Origin: a virus | DNA: 31,637 nucleotides | Direction: 5' to 3' (one strand) | Virus record (IMG/VR): IMGVR_UViG_3300042879_000865 | Coordinates: 1-31,637 of that record | In this document: positions 29,723-31,637 of the stretch, piece after piece | How positions within the stretch are numbered: position 1 is the first letter of the stretch | Layout of the letters: each line of letters starts with the position of its first letter | Notes under the pieces: generated by a model | Seen by the model: only the letters and a program-made list of their open reading frames with translations | What the model was told of the DNA's origin: nothing | The model's database searches: none | Program-made: the position numbers and the translations under genes

Positions 29723-31637
29723 ATGATCGACCTTTTGGAATACCTGACAGGGCTGGCCCCGGCCGGTGAGACGGCGCTCATCGTGCGCCAGAAGCCCGTC
29801 ATGCGTGACGGCGAACAGGCGACACACCGCGACGGCACGCCCAAGTTCACATGGCCCGCGTTCCTGCCCAGCCACAAGCGCAAAGACGGCGAGAGCTGGT
29901 TTATCAACACCGGCTGCTTCATCGCGGAACGTTTCACCGACGGCAAGCCGTCCGCCTCCGCAGCAAACTGCGAATATGTCCTCTTCATGATGCTTGACGA
30001 CATCGGCACCAAGTCCAAGGAGCCGCCAGTCCCGCCGACGTGGGTCGTCGAGACGTCGCCCGGAAACTTCCAATGGGGTTACGCCTTCTCGGAACAGCCA
30101 ACCAAGGGCGAGTTCGTCGCCGCCATCACCGCCATTGCAGAGGCAGGCTATACCGATCCCGGCGCCACCAACGCGGTGCGGAACTGCCGTTTGCCAGGTT
30201 CGCCCAACCTGAAGCCCGGCAAGGACGGCTTCCTTGCCCGTCTGGTCGAGTTCCATCCGGGCCGCGAGTATACGCTGGCCGACATCTGTGCCGGTCTGGG
30301 CGTGACGCCCGGCCCCGCCGAGGGCGCCAGCATCCAAGGCATCAAGCTCCGCGACACCGGCACCGACAGCGTGCTCCGCTGGCTGTCTGATCAAGGGCTG
30401 GTGCTGTCTCAGGTCAACCAAGAGGGCTGGTGCGGCGTCGTTTGCCCGAACCATGCCGAGCATACGGACGGCCAGATTGAAGCGCGGTACTCACCGATCA
30501 ACCGCGCGTTTTGCTGCTATCATGCGCATTGCGACCACCTCGACAGCAATGCGTTCCTTGCATGGGTTAGCGAACAAAACGGGCCGACAGTTCAACCAGG
30601 CTTCCGTGAGGAGCTAGTTGCTGAGCGCATGGCTAAGGTGGCGGAAGCGATCCAGCCAACGCGGGAGTTCCCTGACGTGGCAGCCGAGGTCGTGGCCGAG
30701 GTGGACCGCAAGGAACTGGGCCGTTTGACGAAACGCGAGTGGTTCACCCGGTTCGCCTACGTCGTCGAGGACGGCACTTACTTCGACATGATCGACCGTT
30801 GCGAGATGACGCGATCCGCCTTCAACGCAGTGTTCCGTCACGTCGATTGCAAGTCGATCCACACGAACCGCCAGATCGAGCCGTCCGTCTGCTTCGACGA
30901 GAACCGCCAGGCGGCGGGCGGGCGTGTGCTGCGCGGCGTCACCTATGCCGCGGGCGAGAGCGTGCTGGTGGCGCGCGACGGCGACGTCTACGGCAACCGC
31001 TGGGTTGATGCCCGGCCTGACCTGTCTGGCGTCGCCAGCGGCGCGGACGTCACGCCGTGGCTCGACCATGCCAAGCTGCTGATCCCCGACGACGTCGAGC
31101 GCGAGCACGTCCTCGACGTCATGGCGTACAAGCTCCAACACCCGGAGGTGAAGATCAATCACGCGATCCTGCACGGTGGCGATGAGGGCTGTGGCAAGGA
31201 TACGCTCTGGTATCCGTTCATTTGGAGCGTCTGCGGGCCAGGCTTGCGCAATCGCGGGCTGGTGGACGCTGACGGCATTAACAGCCGTTGGGGCTACGCC
31301 TTGGAAAGCGAAATCCTGATCCTGAACGAGTTGAAGGAGCCGGAAGCGAAGGAGCGCCGCGCGCTGTCCAACAAGCTGAAGCCCATTATTGCGGCGCCGC
31401 CCGATACGCTGACCATTGAGCGCAAGGGTCTGCACCCATACGACATGGTCAACCGTTTGTTCGTTCTTGCCTTCACCAACGATCCGGTGCCGCTGTCGCT
31501 GCCGTCTCAGGATCGGCGCTGGTTCTGCATCTGGTCGCACGCGCCCAAGATGGCCAAGGCTGACGCCGCGGCGCTGTGGAAGTGGTACAAGGGCGGCGGC
31601 TTGCAGGCGGTCGGGCGCTGGCTGGCGGATCGTGACG
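29723..31637 (+). CDS. Primase/D5-type helicase, DUF5906-like (3' partial)
   Basis: The frame opens at ATG 29723 (GAGGA upstream) and is still open at the window end, giving at least 638 residues. Residues 85-175 resemble an archaeo-eukaryotic/RepB-like primase: FMMLDDIGTK (Asp92-93), SPGNFQWGY (112-120) and RLPGSPNLKPGKDGF (156-170). A zinc-finger-like region with Cys and His (CPNHAEHTDG; FCCYHAHCDH) lies at about 241-272. The helicase part has a Walker A GGDEGCGKDT (485-494, Asp after the Lys), Walker B EILILNELKEP (530-540) and RLFVLAFTND with QDRRW (578-600) as sensor/arginine region. It would unwind and prime DNA for the polymerase two genes upstream. Confidence 0.85.
   Translation, partial: MIDLLEYLTGLAPAGETALIVRQKPVMRDGEQATHRDGTPKFTWPAFLPSHKRKDGESWFINTGCFIAERFTDGKPSASAANCEYVLFMMLDDIGTKSKEPPVPPTWVVETSPGNFQWGYAFSEQPTKGEFVAAITAIAEAGYTDPGATNAVRNCRLPGSPNLKPGKDGFLARLVEFHPGREYTLADICAGLGVTPGPAEGASIQGIKLRDTGTDSVLRWLSDQGLVLSQVNQEGWCGVVCPNHAEHTDGQIEARYSPINRAFCCYHAHCDHLDSNAFLAWVSEQNGPTVQPGFREELVAERMAKVAEAIQPTREFPDVAAEVVAEVDRKELGRLTKREWFTRFAYVVEDGTYFDMIDRCEMTRSAFNAVFRHVDCKSIHTNRQIEPSVCFDENRQAAGGRVLRGVTYAAGESVLVARDGDVYGNRWVDARPDLSGVASGADVTPWLDHAKLLIPDDVEREHVLDVMAYKLQHPEVKINHAILHGGDEGCGKDTLWYPFIWSVCGPGLRNRGLVDADGINSRWGYALESEILILNELKEPEAKERRALSNKLKPIIAAPPDTLTIERKGLHPYDMVNRLFVLAFTNDPVPLSLPSQDRRWFCIWSHAPKMAKADAAALWKWYKGGGLQAVGRWLADRD

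Noticed and set aside
30614-31540. Long minus-strand frames opposite the primase-helicase (also 29615-30463)
   Set aside because: The plus-strand frame from 29723 is open to the window end and contains coherent primase and ATPase motifs, so these are shadows.
1-31637. Search by eye for tRNA genes, CRISPR arrays, insertion sequences, att sites and integrase
   Set aside because: None could be supported: no cloverleaf with acceptor end, no regularly spaced repeats, no transposase or recombinase motif in the coding frames.

Overview
The window is a continuous stretch of a double-stranded DNA bacteriophage genome, or of a prophage. It has the virion parts list of a short-tailed (podovirus) phage: a P22-type portal, a scaffolding protein, a P22-type coat protein, a gp4-type tail accessory factor, a gp10-type DNA-stabilisation/needle-base protein and three DNA-ejection-type proteins. 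Most of the DNA is GC-rich (39 of 60 bases at 3001-3060), with G/C-ending codons. This suggests a high-GC host, plausibly a proteobacterium, but nothing here fixes the host. No integrase, repressor, tRNA, rRNA or CRISPR array is visible. Both ends cut through genes, the terminase at the left and a primase-helicase at the right. No stretch over 300 bases lacks a gene.

Layout. 1-776 is the end of the large terminase. 776-2138 holds four small, strongly basic proteins. 2139-5331 holds the portal and three small conserved proteins. 5335-8484 holds two receptor-binding/spike-type proteins; the first has clearly lower GC (22 of 60 bases at 5941-6000). 8563-13047 holds scaffold, coat, small head proteins and tail accessory factor. 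13571-17573 holds tail fibre, gp10-like protein, a C1q-like fibre and a small protein. 17573-21562 holds a helical protein and three ejection-type proteins. 21569-22640 is the lysis cassette (membrane/coiled-coil protein, M15-type endolysin, two small membrane proteins). All of this reads on the plus strand except two inserted HNH endonuclease genes.

22522-25180 is a minus-strand operon: VRR-NUC nuclease, small DNA methyltransferase, SNF2-type helicase, a small conserved protein and a DUF6378-type protein. From 25255 a divergent plus-strand operon carries a DUF2800/RecB-like nuclease with a probable Fe-S cluster, a probable ssDNA-binding protein, a family-A DNA polymerase, a third HNH endonuclease and a primase/D5-type helicase. 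Together they form a replication-recombination module in which helicase, primase, polymerase, nuclease and SSB functions sit side by side.

Most notable: (i) three free-standing HNH endonuclease genes, each flush against the 3' end of a core gene (scaffold, tail factor, polymerase); two are antisense, and one has its own sigma70-like promoter buried in a 22-bp perfect palindrome; (ii) a set of strong intergenic hairpins without T-tracts; (iii) a polymerase with Leu at the position of E. coli Pol I Phe762; (iv) an AT-rich host-recognition cassette in an unusual place between the portal and scaffold genes. I see no clear evidence of a wholly new defence or counter-defence system. All family assignments are from recall and reading of motifs; no database search was run.
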